Origin: Gemmatimonadota bacterium
Lineage (GTDB): Bacteria; Latescibacterota; UBA2968; UBA8231
Direction of reading: 5' to 3'
NCBI GenBank assembly: GCA_009840005.1
Contig: VXOR01000105.1
Location: 1 to 33,229, forward strand
Length of the DNA: 33,229 nt
Both the position numbers and the translations under genes were made by a program. Shown here piece after piece: positions 1 through 6,840 of the stretch (its first letter is position 1; each line of letters begins with the position of its first letter). The notes beneath the pieces were generated by a model. That model did no database searches. It saw nothing but the letters and a program-made list of their open reading frames with translations, and was not told the DNA's origin.

Positions 1-100
1 CTATGCCAGCTACCCAAGCGATTGCACTTACGAGTTGAATCCAAGGGTCGAAAAAGGCTATAGAAGAAGCAAAAATCGGATTGAGGCCGTAGTCCGACAT
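1..100 (-). CDS. Partial hydrophobic ORF running off the left edge
   Basis: An open frame starts at the ATG whose complement lies at 98-100 and stays open to the window edge (33 codons). The peptide begins MSDYGLNPIF and becomes hydrophobic, with two Trp residues and a run resembling a membrane segment or a hydrophobic peptide. I do not recognise it. It diverges from the thioredoxin-like gene, with about 160 bp between them. No good Shine-Dalgarno sequence is seen. It could be the start of a membrane protein, a small secreted peptide, or chance. Confidence 0.3.
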   Translation of the reverse strand, partial: MSDYGLNPIFASSIAFFDPWIQLVSAIAWVAGI

Positions 101-147
101 TGTATTTTGGGTTGGGGTAGAAAATACTTTCCTTATTGCGTAGAAGG

Positions 148-203
148 GGTCTCATAACTTCATATGGGATTCACACGGCTGCAAAGCTAGTAGCTATGAG
201 ACC
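148..203. repeat. 9-bp inverted repeat in divergent intergenic region
   Basis: GGTCTCATA at 148-156 is the exact reverse complement of TATGAGACC at 195-203, and a smaller palindrome (AGCTAGTAGCT, 185-195) lies just inside the right arm. It sits in the 162-bp gap between the left-edge ORF and the first plus-strand gene. It may be a regulatory hairpin or the remnant of a small palindromic element. The rest of the gap shows nothing I can name. Confidence 0.4.
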
Positions 204-262
204 GTCTCTATAGTTACCACATTTACCATTAGGATCTGGATATAGAGGACTCATTTCTTCTT

Positions 263-961
263 ATGAAACTGTTTATGAACTACTGGATCGTTATATGCAT
301 ATTGCTGTTCATCGGCACAACAGTTGCCCTTGTATGGATTGGGAAAAAGTATCTGGGTGACTGGCTGAATTACCAAGCTTATGTAAGGGATTCATATTAC
401 CATAACCAATTAGTCGGCCATCCATTTCCATGCATCTCGCTCCAGACAAGTCAGGGAGATACGCTTCAGACCAATTTCTCCAGTAAAAAGGGCGGCTTAA
501 TCCTAATCTTCGAGCCTATGTCTTGTCAGAGGTGTTTGGAATTGCTGTTGAATACCTTGCAGCATATCCAGAGTAATATGAAAGATACTGCCGAATTTTC
601 TATATACGGTATTGCTATAGATACTCCACGGACAGTATTATCAAACTACCGACGAGTCTTCAAGATCAAATACCAGTTAGGAGTTCCACTACAGGAAAAC
701 ATTCTGCCAACTCGTCTTGTCAACAGCACTCCCATAGTCTTCTTGGTCGACTCGAACAACACTATACTGCAAGCTCACAATCCAACTATTGGCAGAGAAC
801 AGTTCTCAGCTCTTTTCTTTTATTCACTTGTATTTAATCATCTGCCTTTCCTAGAAGTGAGTATAGAAGGATTCGATGATTCTCCTCTGGGAAAGCTTAA
901 AGGAGGATCTATTCTAGAGATAATAAAGGGAAATTACGACCGAGATAGTCTATTCTGGTAA
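263..961 (+). CDS. Membrane-anchored thioredoxin-like (TlpA/AhpC-type) protein
   Basis: 232 residues. Residues 6-27 form one N-terminal membrane segment and the remainder should lie outside the cytoplasm. The motif C88-Q-R-C91 follows a beta-strand (GGLILIFEP), and a cis-proline-like 'STPIVFLVD' comes later, the arrangement of thioredoxin-fold TlpA/ResA or AhpC-TSA proteins. Such proteins reduce or form disulfides, or handle cytochrome and peptide thiols. The gene is AT-rich and precedes the ABC transporter by 50 bp, so it may act on the exported product. A GAGGA lies about 12 bases before the ATG. Fold fairly sure; substrate unknown. Confidence 0.65.
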   Translation: MKLFMNYWIVICILLFIGTTVALVWIGKKYLGDWLNYQAYVRDSYYHNQLVGHPFPCISLQTSQGDTLQTNFSSKKGGLILIFEPMSCQRCLELLLNTLQHIQSNMKDTAEFSIYGIAIDTPRTVLSNYRRVFKIKYQLGVPLQENILPTRLVNSTPIVFLVDSNNTILQAHNPTIGREQFSALFFYSLVFNHLPFLEVSIEGFDDSPLGKLKGGSILEIIKGNYDRDSLFW

Positions 962-1011
962 GCTGTGTAATAAACAAAGGATTTGTCATTCCTTTTGACT
1001 ACCCATCTTCG

Positions 1012-1619
1012 ATGAACATTTACAAGACACATAAGTCTACAGCATTCTATTTTATTAAATTTTTAATGCCTTACTGGTGGCAGGGATTAATAGTGCTAGT
1101 CTGTATATTATTTACAACCGTCAGTTCCCTAATTCCTCCCTATCTTCTCAAGGTCATTATCGACGACATCCTACTACCCAAACAATTGGAGTGGCTCATT
1201 CTGGCTGTCTCAGTCTTGGCTGGGCTCATGTTGGCTGAGTTAGTCATATCTTCTGTGTCCGATTATCTGTATGCTTGGATTAGCAATTGCATCGTCCGTG
1301 ATTTACGGATCGACTTGTTCAGCCATCTTATGACCGTGGCCCTCGATTTCCACAATCGGCAAAACACGGGCGATGTCGTCTTTCGGCTAAGTAATGATAT
1401 AGGCGTTATTCAATCGGTCCTCAGTGCCAGTGTACTGCGCTTTCTGTATAGTTTCCTGACTTTGATTGGCCTCATAGCAGTACTGTGTTGGATGGCCGTC
1501 GATTTATTCCTCCTATCTATGGCAGTAGTTCCCTTCTTTGTCTTGAACCTGATCTACTTTCAGCCTCAGATCAAAAAGGTCGTCGAAGTCATCCAACACA
1601 AAGGATCAGATATATATAG
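1012..1619 (+). pseudogene. ABC half-transporter, 5' part (membrane domain), broken by an insertion
   Basis: First part of an MsbA/HlyB-type exporter: hydrophobic segments at roughly residues 23-42 and 58-80 and further helices to about 187, with the typical 'PPYLLKVIIDDILL' and 'NTGDVVFRLSNDI' stretches of the type I exporter membrane domain. The reading frame runs into the insertion sequence after codon 202 and ends at 1650 with element-derived codons. Joining 1619 to 2737 restores a continuous frame of about 579 codons, the normal length for an ABC half-transporter. The gene was therefore probably intact until recently. No N-terminal C39 peptidase domain is present, so it would not itself cleave a leader peptide. 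Confidence 0.85.
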
Positions 1620-1621
1620 AT

Positions 1622-1635
1622 CAGGACTTACGCAC
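1622..1635 (+). repeat. Terminal inverted repeat of the insertion sequence (transposase 3' side)
   Basis: CAGGACTTACGCAC, exact complement of 2720-2733. The transposase stop lies inside it, at 1628-1630. Confidence 0.9.
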
Positions 1636-2644
1636 TCGTCATGGGAATAGCGGGTGCTTTGAGTTGTTGCCTTAGATAGTCATCCAACCATCCGTATTTG
1701 ACTTGATAGACAGATTGTCCGGTTTGATAGGCGACCTGTGCCAGTCGCACCCAAACGAGGAAGGCACATCCGATGTGGTTACGCACAATGCGGGGCAATC
1801 GACATTGACATTTTTCCAATCCGGTTACTTGCTTGACCTCTCGGTGCAATTGCTCAATCTTCCAACGCCAGCGACCCACCTGTTGTGCCGCTGAGGTCTC
1901 TTGTTGGGCAAGGTCGTTGGTCACGACATATTCCGTGCGCCCGGTAGCAGACGTCACCCGAAATAAAGTCACCTTATGGTCTTTGGGAAAGCCTCGGATT
2001 TTAATGCGTTTGCCCTGTTTATCTTCTTTTAGGGTCCAAGGTAAACAGTCCACTCGTTGGTAGGGGATGCGGCCTAAGGAATCGTCCACGCGCCGATTGG
2101 ACTTCAAGGGACAATAATAGGTTTTTTGCATCGTCTCAATGTGTAGCATCACCTCTTGGGTGGCATACCAGCTATCCATCAACACCCCCTGAAAAGACAG
2201 GTGTTTTTGATAGACCAACAACGAAAGCATCTCCCGGACGTGGTCTAACGTAGTCTTGCCATCGCTTGGGGGATCATAGAGGCGATAGTCAATAATCCAA
2301 AAACGGTCGGCTTCGGGATGGACATACACGCAAGTGACCACGCCGATGCCCTGAATGACCCCTTTGGCATTGCCGCTATATTGACGACGGGCAAGGGCTA
2401 TCTTGCGGGCATGGCGTTTGTCAACGACGGTATCATCAAAGATCACATAGCCGGTTGGGGTCTGCTCAAGGTGAGGCTGGACGTGCTCCCAGACCAAGCG
2501 CGGCGCAATGCGATCCCCGGCCAAATACCGATTGATCATATCATGGCTGAATCCTTCGCTGTGATCGGCAAAATGCGTCAGCGTATAGTTGATCGGACTG
2601 CTGAGCAAATACTGACAGTAATCCAAGCGGGTCGGCTTCTTCAT
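1628..2644 (-). CDS. IS701/IS4-like DDE transposase
   Basis: About 338 residues from the ATG at 2644. A GTG at 2650 is also in frame, but GAGG lies about five bases before the ATG, so the ATG is preferred. Three acidic catalytic candidates are visible: the Asp of 'IFDDTVVDK', the Asp of 'LMDSWYAT' and the Glu of 'WKIEQLHREVKQ', in the order of IS4-type DDE enzymes. The N-terminal 'KKPTRLDYCQYLLSS' region resembles IS701-family transposases known from cyanobacteria. It cuts and moves its own element. No frameshift or premature stop is seen, so it is probably functional. Confidence 0.88.
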   Translation of the reverse strand: MKKPTRLDYCQYLLSSPINYTLTHFADHSEGFSHDMINRYLAGDRIAPRLVWEHVQPHLEQTPTGYVIFDDTVVDKRHARKIALARRQYSGNAKGVIQGIGVVTCVYVHPEADRFWIIDYRLYDPPSDGKTTLDHVREMLSLLVYQKHLSFQGVLMDSWYATQEVMLHIETMQKTYYCPLKSNRRVDDSLGRIPYQRVDCLPWTLKEDKQGKRIKIRGFPKDHKVTLFRVTSATGRTEYVVTNDLAQQETSAAQQVGRWRWKIEQLHREVKQVTGLEKCQCRLPRIVRNHIGCAFLVWVRLAQVAYQTGQSVYQVKYGWLDDYLRQQLKAPAIPMTSA

Positions 2645-2719
2645 CGGCACCTCAAGGCGATGGGGGGAACGGATAACCTAGGCAGTTTAATCGGTGGAAA
2701 CCCTGGGCGCTACCCTCTT

Positions 2720-2733
2720 GTGCGTAAGTCCTG
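2720..2733 (-). repeat. Terminal inverted repeat of the insertion sequence (transposase 5' side)
   Basis: GTGCGTAAGTCCTG, exact complement of 1622-1635. Element ends here and the ABC transporter frame resumes a few bases further on. Confidence 0.9.
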
Positions 2734-2736
2734 TAG

Positions 2737-3868
2737 TTATACGATCGAGCGGTTCAACAACATCCAGCTGGTCCAACTGCACAATTGTTATGGGCATGAG
2801 ATGAACCGATTTCGCTCGGCCCTCGATGGCTTGATCCGTTCGATCATGCGAAATGCCTTTTACTGGATCTCTATGGGAGCAGTCTCATCGGGTCTGACTG
2901 CCTTGGTGCCCATATTTATCATGGGCTGGGGCGGCTATCAGGTGATCCAAGATGCCATGACGGTCGGTACTCTGGTCGCCTTTCTCCGCTATACCTCGCG
3001 CTTGTTTGGCCCTCTTGAAGACCTGCACAATCTGTACATGCAACTAGTGAGGGCTTCAGTATCCATGAAGCGAGTCTTTGAATTTCTACAAGTCCCCGCC
3101 CAGACCGAAACCCATAGTGGGCAGCGACCCTTTATCTATCAGCATACAATTGCCCTGAGAGATATCCACCTACATTTCGATGAGAAATCAGCCTTAAAAG
3201 GCGTGGACCTCGAACTAGTCAAAGGGAAGACATACGCCTTGGTCGGTGCCAGCGGCAGCGGCAAGACGACCATAGCGAATTTGTTGTGCGGCTTTTACCA
3301 ACCGGACAAAGGACACATCCTTGTAGACGGCGTCCCCTTGCAAGAAATCAGTCTGCACGACCTGAGACAACACATCGGTCTGGTGAGTCAGAATATCCAT
3401 TTATTCGACGACACTATATGGGAAAATATCCGCTACGGAAATTTTGACAGGGAACCTGACGAAATTAAACGAGTGGTCCACCAAGTCGGTCTGGACGGGC
3501 GTATGGATCTCCAGGGGAAGATCGGGGAGCAAGGGGGGCAACTCTCCGGTGGTCAAAAACAGCGCATCACTTTGGCGCGGGCCCTGTTGCGACAGGCTGA
3601 ACTGCTCATCTTGGACGAGGCCGTAGCGGCTTTGGATTCGGCGAGCGAGCAAGCTATCTTCTCCCATATCCGTCAGCATTATACAGATAAGACTGTTCTC
3701 TTGATCAGCCACCGACTCAGTGCCGTACAGGATGTGGACGAGGTAATCTGTCTGGCTGACGGCAAAGTGGTTGAACAGGCCCACCCAGCAATTCTCCTAG
3801 AAAAGCAGGGATACTTCTGGCAACTTTTTCAAAATCAACTGGAGCCTACCCCAGATTCTCTGGCGTAG
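2737..3868 (+). pseudogene. ABC half-transporter, 3' part (end of membrane domain plus ATPase domain)
   Basis: Continues the split exporter with 'SYTIERFNNIQLVQ', the last membrane helices and a full nucleotide-binding domain: Walker A GASGSGKTT, Q-loop 'VSQN', signature LSGGQKQR, Walker B LLILDEA and H-loop 'ISHRLS'. The frame stays open upstream into the antisense of the insertion sequence, but that extension is not part of the protein. As a separate fragment it would have ATPase motifs but only some of the membrane helices. Originally it would have exported a substrate as a homodimer. The rhodanese gene starts 8 bp after its stop, so the interrupted gene sits in an operon and the insertion may be polar on what follows. 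Confidence 0.85.
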
Positions 3869-3876
3869 CGGCCACG

Positions 3877-4377
3877 ATGAGGCGACTATTCACCAGAATA
3901 GGGCTTATAGTCTGGCTTGGGGTTTTTGCTGGATTACTATTCCTGTTACTGTCCACACCTAGTATTTCGCCTCATTCTGAACCTTATGGAATAAATGCGC
4001 CGATAGGCCAACTTCTGTCGGGCAAAGTCATTTCCACGATCTCGGTGTCGGTAGCTAAACAGAATTTCGACACCAGAATCGCTGTTTTCCTCGACGCCCG
4101 GCCAGCGCCGTTCTACGCGATGGGCCACATTCCAGGTGCTTTAAATCTATCCGACCAATCCTCTACGGCCCATCTTCGTCAAGTCCTTTCTCCTTATTCC
4201 AAAGACGCCAAAATTATCGCCTACTGTTCAGGCGGCGGTTGCCAGAGCAGTAGCACCTTGGCGAAGCGGCTCGTCGAAGAATCCGTCCGCGATGAAGTCT
4301 ATGTCCTGACCGGGGGCTGGCCAGCTTGGCAAGCGGCCGGCTTCCCTGTTGCCGAGGGCGAGGAGGCTGGCTCGTGA
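3877..4377 (+). CDS. Membrane-anchored rhodanese-domain protein
   Basis: 166 residues. Residues 7-26 are one strongly hydrophobic segment, so the rest is probably anchored on the outer face of the membrane. The rhodanese fold is recognised by 'DARPAPFYAMGHIPGALNL' (residues 73-91), the active loop C117-S-G-G-G-C122-Q and the C-terminal 'LTGGWPAWQAAGFPV'. Cys117 would carry a persulfide. Cys122 in the loop gives a second thiol, unlike simple thiosulfate sulfurtransferases. The stop overlaps the GTG start of the subtilase (GTGA). With the upstream thioredoxin-like protein it suggests thiol or sulfur chemistry at the membrane; the acceptor is not known. Confidence 0.8.
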   Translation: MRRLFTRIGLIVWLGVFAGLLFLLLSTPSISPHSEPYGINAPIGQLLSGKVISTISVSVAKQNFDTRIAVFLDARPAPFYAMGHIPGALNLSDQSSTAHLRQVLSPYSKDAKIIAYCSGGGCQSSSTLAKRLVEESVRDEVYVLTGGWPAWQAAGFPVAEGEEAGS

Positions 4378-5198
4378 ACTTCCCTTTTGCGGACCGAACC
4401 GGACGCGGCGTCAAGGTTGCGGTAGTCGATAGCGGCATTGTCCCCGATCATCCCAAAGTAGGGCCAGTGGCTGGTGGGGTCGGCCTCGCTATGGGGCCAG
4501 ACGGCACAATCTGCTACAGCGACGACTACGCCGATTGCGCCGGTCACGGCACTGCCTGCGCTGGCATCATTCGCCGCAAAGCACCGAAGGCCGATCTGTA
4601 CAGTGTGCGCATCTTCGACGAATCGCTCCAAGCCGATAGCCGCTTGCTGGTCGCGGCCATCGAATGGGCCTTGGACCAAGGCATGGACCTTATCAACCTG
4701 AGCTTGGGCACGATCGAGGTGACATACCGCGACGCTTTGGAACAGGTCTGTCGGCAGGCGGTCGACCAAGGCGTCCTATTGGTAGCTGCCGAGCACGAAG
4801 AAGGCCGGGAAAGCTATCCAGCACATTTGCCTCAAGTCATCGGCGTGGGCGCGGGCAAGGTGCGAGGTCTTTATGCCTATCACTATCGTCCCGGGGAGAC
4901 CATCGAGTGCATTGCTCGGGGCGATTCCCAACGCCTGTGCTGGCTGGAACCGTCCGAGATTATGACCGCCGGGACCAGCTTTGCCGCGCCCCACATTACC
5001 GGCTTAGTCGCTCTAATCCGCGAAGCCCATCCCAAGGCCGACTTGGAACAAGTGCGTCAACTCCTACATACCCATGCTCAGCCCGAATCCGCTCCTCGCT
5101 CCTCGCCCAAACCCATTGCCCCGTCCGAAGCCGAGGAGTCATTCGCTTGGATCCAGAAAGCCGCGCTCTACCCTACAACAAGGAAATGCACGCCCTAA
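4374..5198 (+). CDS. Subtilisin-like S8 serine peptidase, no signal peptide
   Basis: 274 residues from the GTG at 4374, which overlaps the rhodanese stop; an in-frame ATG at 4326 would place the N-terminus inside rhodanese coding sequence. The triad is visible: Asp19 in 'VAVVDSGI', His58 in 'GHGTACAG', Ser202 in 'GTSFAAPH'. There is no signal peptide or prodomain, so it should work in the cytoplasm, like processing subtilases of peptide-tailoring clusters (for example PatA/PatG in cyanobactins; family knowledge, not a close match). The usual oxyanion-hole 'AAGN' is 'AAEH' here (residues 138-141), so Asn is replaced. Likely role: processing a product-related peptide or protein. The substrate is not visible in the window. 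Confidence 0.85.
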   Translation: MNFPFADRTGRGVKVAVVDSGIVPDHPKVGPVAGGVGLAMGPDGTICYSDDYADCAGHGTACAGIIRRKAPKADLYSVRIFDESLQADSRLLVAAIEWALDQGMDLINLSLGTIEVTYRDALEQVCRQAVDQGVLLVAAEHEEGRESYPAHLPQVIGVGAGKVRGLYAYHYRPGETIECIARGDSQRLCWLEPSEIMTAGTSFAAPHITGLVALIREAHPKADLEQVRQLLHTHAQPESAPRSSPKPIAPSEAEESFAWIQKAALYPTTRKCTP

Positions 5199-6310
5199 TG
5201 CGCGGGCGCGATCTACTCGGCTTTGAGATCGTCGGCATTGGCGACCCCATCGGCAAGGGCTTGACCGGCAAAGACGCCGGCAAGGCCATTGGCCTGCCCT
5301 CGGTGGACTTTCAGGTTGCGCCGCGTTTGGCTGCGGCCCTGCAAGGGCTTCGACCTGAGCTCAGCCGAAGGGCCGATACGCTCATTTTGGGATACGTAGA
5401 TGAACTGAGCCGCATCCGCAGAAAAGACGTTTTGCGCGAAACGGTCGAAATGGCGCTGGATCAGGGTCTTCACGTCTTCAGCCTACTGGCACTGCCTCGC
5501 GAGCGATACGCCGATTTATACGAACAGGCCGAGGCCAAGGGCCTGCATCTATACTATCCTGCGTTGTCGGCTAGAGAAGCCCAGCAAACCCTCGCCTCGG
5601 CTTCGCAGTATCCCCAAGTAGATGTGCCGGTTGTGGCGGTCTTGGGCTCCGGCCCACAGCAGGGCAAGTTTACCCTGCAACTGGCCTTGCGTCGCCGCTT
5701 GATGGAGTTGGGCTATCGGGTAGGACAAATCGGCACCGAGCACCACGCCGCGCTTTTCGGCATGGACTGCGCCTTTCCTATGGGCTACGCCCCGTCCGTC
5801 GAGATTCCACTGGATTATTACGCTCCCTACTTAGACGCTAAAATGAGGCAAATCAATCAACGCAAGCGTCCGCACCTTATCTTGGCCGGCAGCCAATCCG
5901 GCACCGTGCCCTACAACGTAAGCGAACCTGAAACCCACACCCTATCTACCATCGCCTTCTTAATGGGCGTCAAGCCAGACGCCTGCCTGTTGGTGGTCAA
6001 CAGTATAGATACCGACGACTACATTCAGGATACCATAGACGGCATCCGAGCACTGTGCCACGCACCGACCCTGTTGTTGGCCATGAGCGATAAGGAAAAG
6101 CACGTGCGGGAGGCGTATGGACGCACGTCTATAAAACCCCAACCCATGAGTGAGGAAGACAGCCGCCGCAAGCTGCGACACTTGGAACAAAAATTTAAGC
6201 TGCCCGCCCTGTCCATCGCCTCCCAAGCCGATGTCCATAAAGCCGTCGAGGTGGTGATTGACTATTTCGCCGATAAGGAGAATAAGGAGAGGGTCGCGGA
6301 TGCGATATGA
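5198..6310 (+). CDS. DUF1611-family P-loop protein (DgcN-like fold)
   Basis: 370 residues from the ATG at 5198, which overlaps the subtilase stop (TAATG). An ATG at 5186 is possible but sits too close to the AGGA at 5181-5184. The N-terminal half resembles the DUF1611 Rossmann domain ('VGIGDPIGKGLTGKDAGKAIG'). The C-terminal half starts with a P-loop of the DUF1611 form G150-S-x4-G-K157-F-T, followed by 'LILAGSQSG' and 'VVNSIDTDD'. Characterised relatives include DgcN, a D-glutamate N-acetyltransferase of D-Glu catabolism. Here the partner DgcA is absent and the neighbours are an ACP and a BtrH-like enzyme, so I infer a role on an amino or acyl group in biosynthesis. Family fairly sure, reaction unknown. 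Confidence 0.7.
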   Translation: MRGRDLLGFEIVGIGDPIGKGLTGKDAGKAIGLPSVDFQVAPRLAAALQGLRPELSRRADTLILGYVDELSRIRRKDVLRETVEMALDQGLHVFSLLALPRERYADLYEQAEAKGLHLYYPALSAREAQQTLASASQYPQVDVPVVAVLGSGPQQGKFTLQLALRRRLMELGYRVGQIGTEHHAALFGMDCAFPMGYAPSVEIPLDYYAPYLDAKMRQINQRKRPHLILAGSQSGTVPYNVSEPETHTLSTIAFLMGVKPDACLLVVNSIDTDDYIQDTIDGIRALCHAPTLLLAMSDKEKHVREAYGRTSIKPQPMSEEDSRRKLRHLEQKFKLPALSIASQADVHKAVEVVIDYFADKENKERVADAI

Positions 6311-6319
6311 GGGCCATTT

Positions 6320-6366
6320 GTAGGGGCAACCCTTGTATGTTGGGCAACCATAAAGGTTGCCCCTAC
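6320..6366. repeat. Palindromic intergenic repeat, GTAGGGGCAACC type (copy 1)
   Basis: GTAGGGGCAACC (6320-6331) pairs perfectly with GGTTGCCCCTAC (6355-6366), with an internal GGGCAACC between. It lies directly after the DUF1611 gene and could form a hairpin in the transcript. Similar GTAGGGGCAACCC repeats occur in many bacterial genomes and behave as small dispersed elements. Confidence 0.7.
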
Positions 6367-6388
6367 CTGTTTGTTTGCCAGCGCATTC

Positions 6389-6413
6389 GTAGGGGCAACC
6401 CTCGTGGTTGCCC
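6389..6413. repeat. Palindromic intergenic repeat, GTAGGGGCAACC type (copy 2)
   Basis: GTAGGGGCAACCC (6389-6401) followed by CTCGTGGTTGCCC, giving the short hairpin GGCAACC/GGTTGCC. It is in direct orientation with copy 1, and a variant with the same layout occurs on the minus strand at 23517-23541. The 190-bp gap 6311-6503 is filled mostly by these two copies. Confidence 0.65.
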
Positions 6414-6503
6414 TGTTAGACCCTGATGCCCGCCTATTGGGGCCGAGGGAAATTCATACATGGGTCTATTCATCGATTCGTCTGACGACAAGGAAAAAAC
6501 AGA

Positions 6504-6776
6504 ATGCACGATCCAATAACTCCCATAACCCGACGAGTGAAACAGGCCCTCGTCCAAGCCCTTGGACTCGACGTCAATCCAGACGAAATAGACGACAACG
6601 AGCCGCTGTTCGGCGAGGGCTTGGGTGCCGACTCTATCGCCTCATTAGAAATCGTCTTTGCCCTTGAAGAAGAATTTGGCTTTGAGGTAGATGACGAAGA
6701 TTTGCAGGTAGAACTCTTCGATTCAGTGCGGACGCTGAGTCAGTATATCGCTGAGAAGACAGTGGTTAGTGGTTAG
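6504..6776 (+). CDS. Stand-alone acyl carrier protein
   Basis: 90 residues, acidic, four-helix ACP pattern. The phosphopantetheine attachment site is Ser44 in 'GLGADSIASLEIVFALEEEFG'-like context (G-A-D-S-I), followed by the typical acidic helix II. It is not next to fatty-acid genes; it lies between a DUF1611 protein and a beta-sandwich/BtrH-like pair, as discrete ACPs do in secondary pathways such as butirosin (BtrI). It should carry an acyl or aminoacyl thioester. The last codons (VVSG and stop) are written by an intergenic repeat, so the original C-terminus may have been slightly different. No ACP-loading ligase or phosphopantetheinyl transferase is in the window. Confidence 0.9.
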   Translation: MHDPITPITRRVKQALVQALGLDVNPDEIDDNEPLFGEGLGADSIASLEIVFALEEEFGFEVDDEDLQVELFDSVRTLSQYIAEKTVVSG

Positions 6777-6833
6777 TGGTCAGTGGTTAGTCCCCGCTCC
6801 CCTATTCGCTATTCACTGGCCACCGGCCACTGG
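6761..6833. repeat. Degenerate palindrome of AGTGGTTAGTGG units, overlaps the ACP 3' end
   Basis: The left arm is a tandem of AGTGGTTAGTGG-like units (6761-6791). The right arm CACTGGCCACCGGCCACTGG (6814-6833) is its imperfect reverse complement. The element supplies the ACP stop codon and reaches to within 8 bp of the next ATG, leaving no Shine-Dalgarno sequence there. It looks like a small dispersed palindrome inserted between two operon genes. Confidence 0.6.
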
Positions 6834-6840
6834 AACCGAT

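Larger units (their letters stand above)
1622..2733. mobile_element. IS701-like insertion sequence (complete, about 1.1 kb)
   Basis: The element is bounded by perfect 14-bp inverted repeats, CAGGACTTACGCAC at 1622-1635 and its complement at 2720-2733. It holds one transposase gene on the minus strand. Both flanks show TAG (1617-1619 and 2734-2736), a possible imperfect target duplication. No longer duplication is visible. It lies inside the membrane domain of the ABC transporter. Intact ends and an intact transposase suggest recent arrival. IS701 membership is assigned from the protein's resemblance to IS4/IS701-type transposases. Confidence 0.88.

Noticed and set aside
975..996. AAAGGA/TCCTTT hairpin between the thiol protein and ABC genes as terminator
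   Set aside because: Six-base stem with no following T-run; the genes are more likely co-transcribed.
2318..2736. Upstream extension of the ABC ATPase frame
   Set aside because: It is the antisense of the transposase inside the insertion sequence.
4664..5197. Long N-terminal extension of the DUF1611 reading frame
   Set aside because: It overlaps the subtilase in another frame, its translation is Arg/Ser/Pro-rich out-of-frame noise, and the family N-terminus begins near the ATG at 5198.
5198..6310. Naming the DUF1611 protein DgcN
   Set aside because: No DgcA partner or D-amino-acid genes nearby and the N-terminus differs; only family level is supported.
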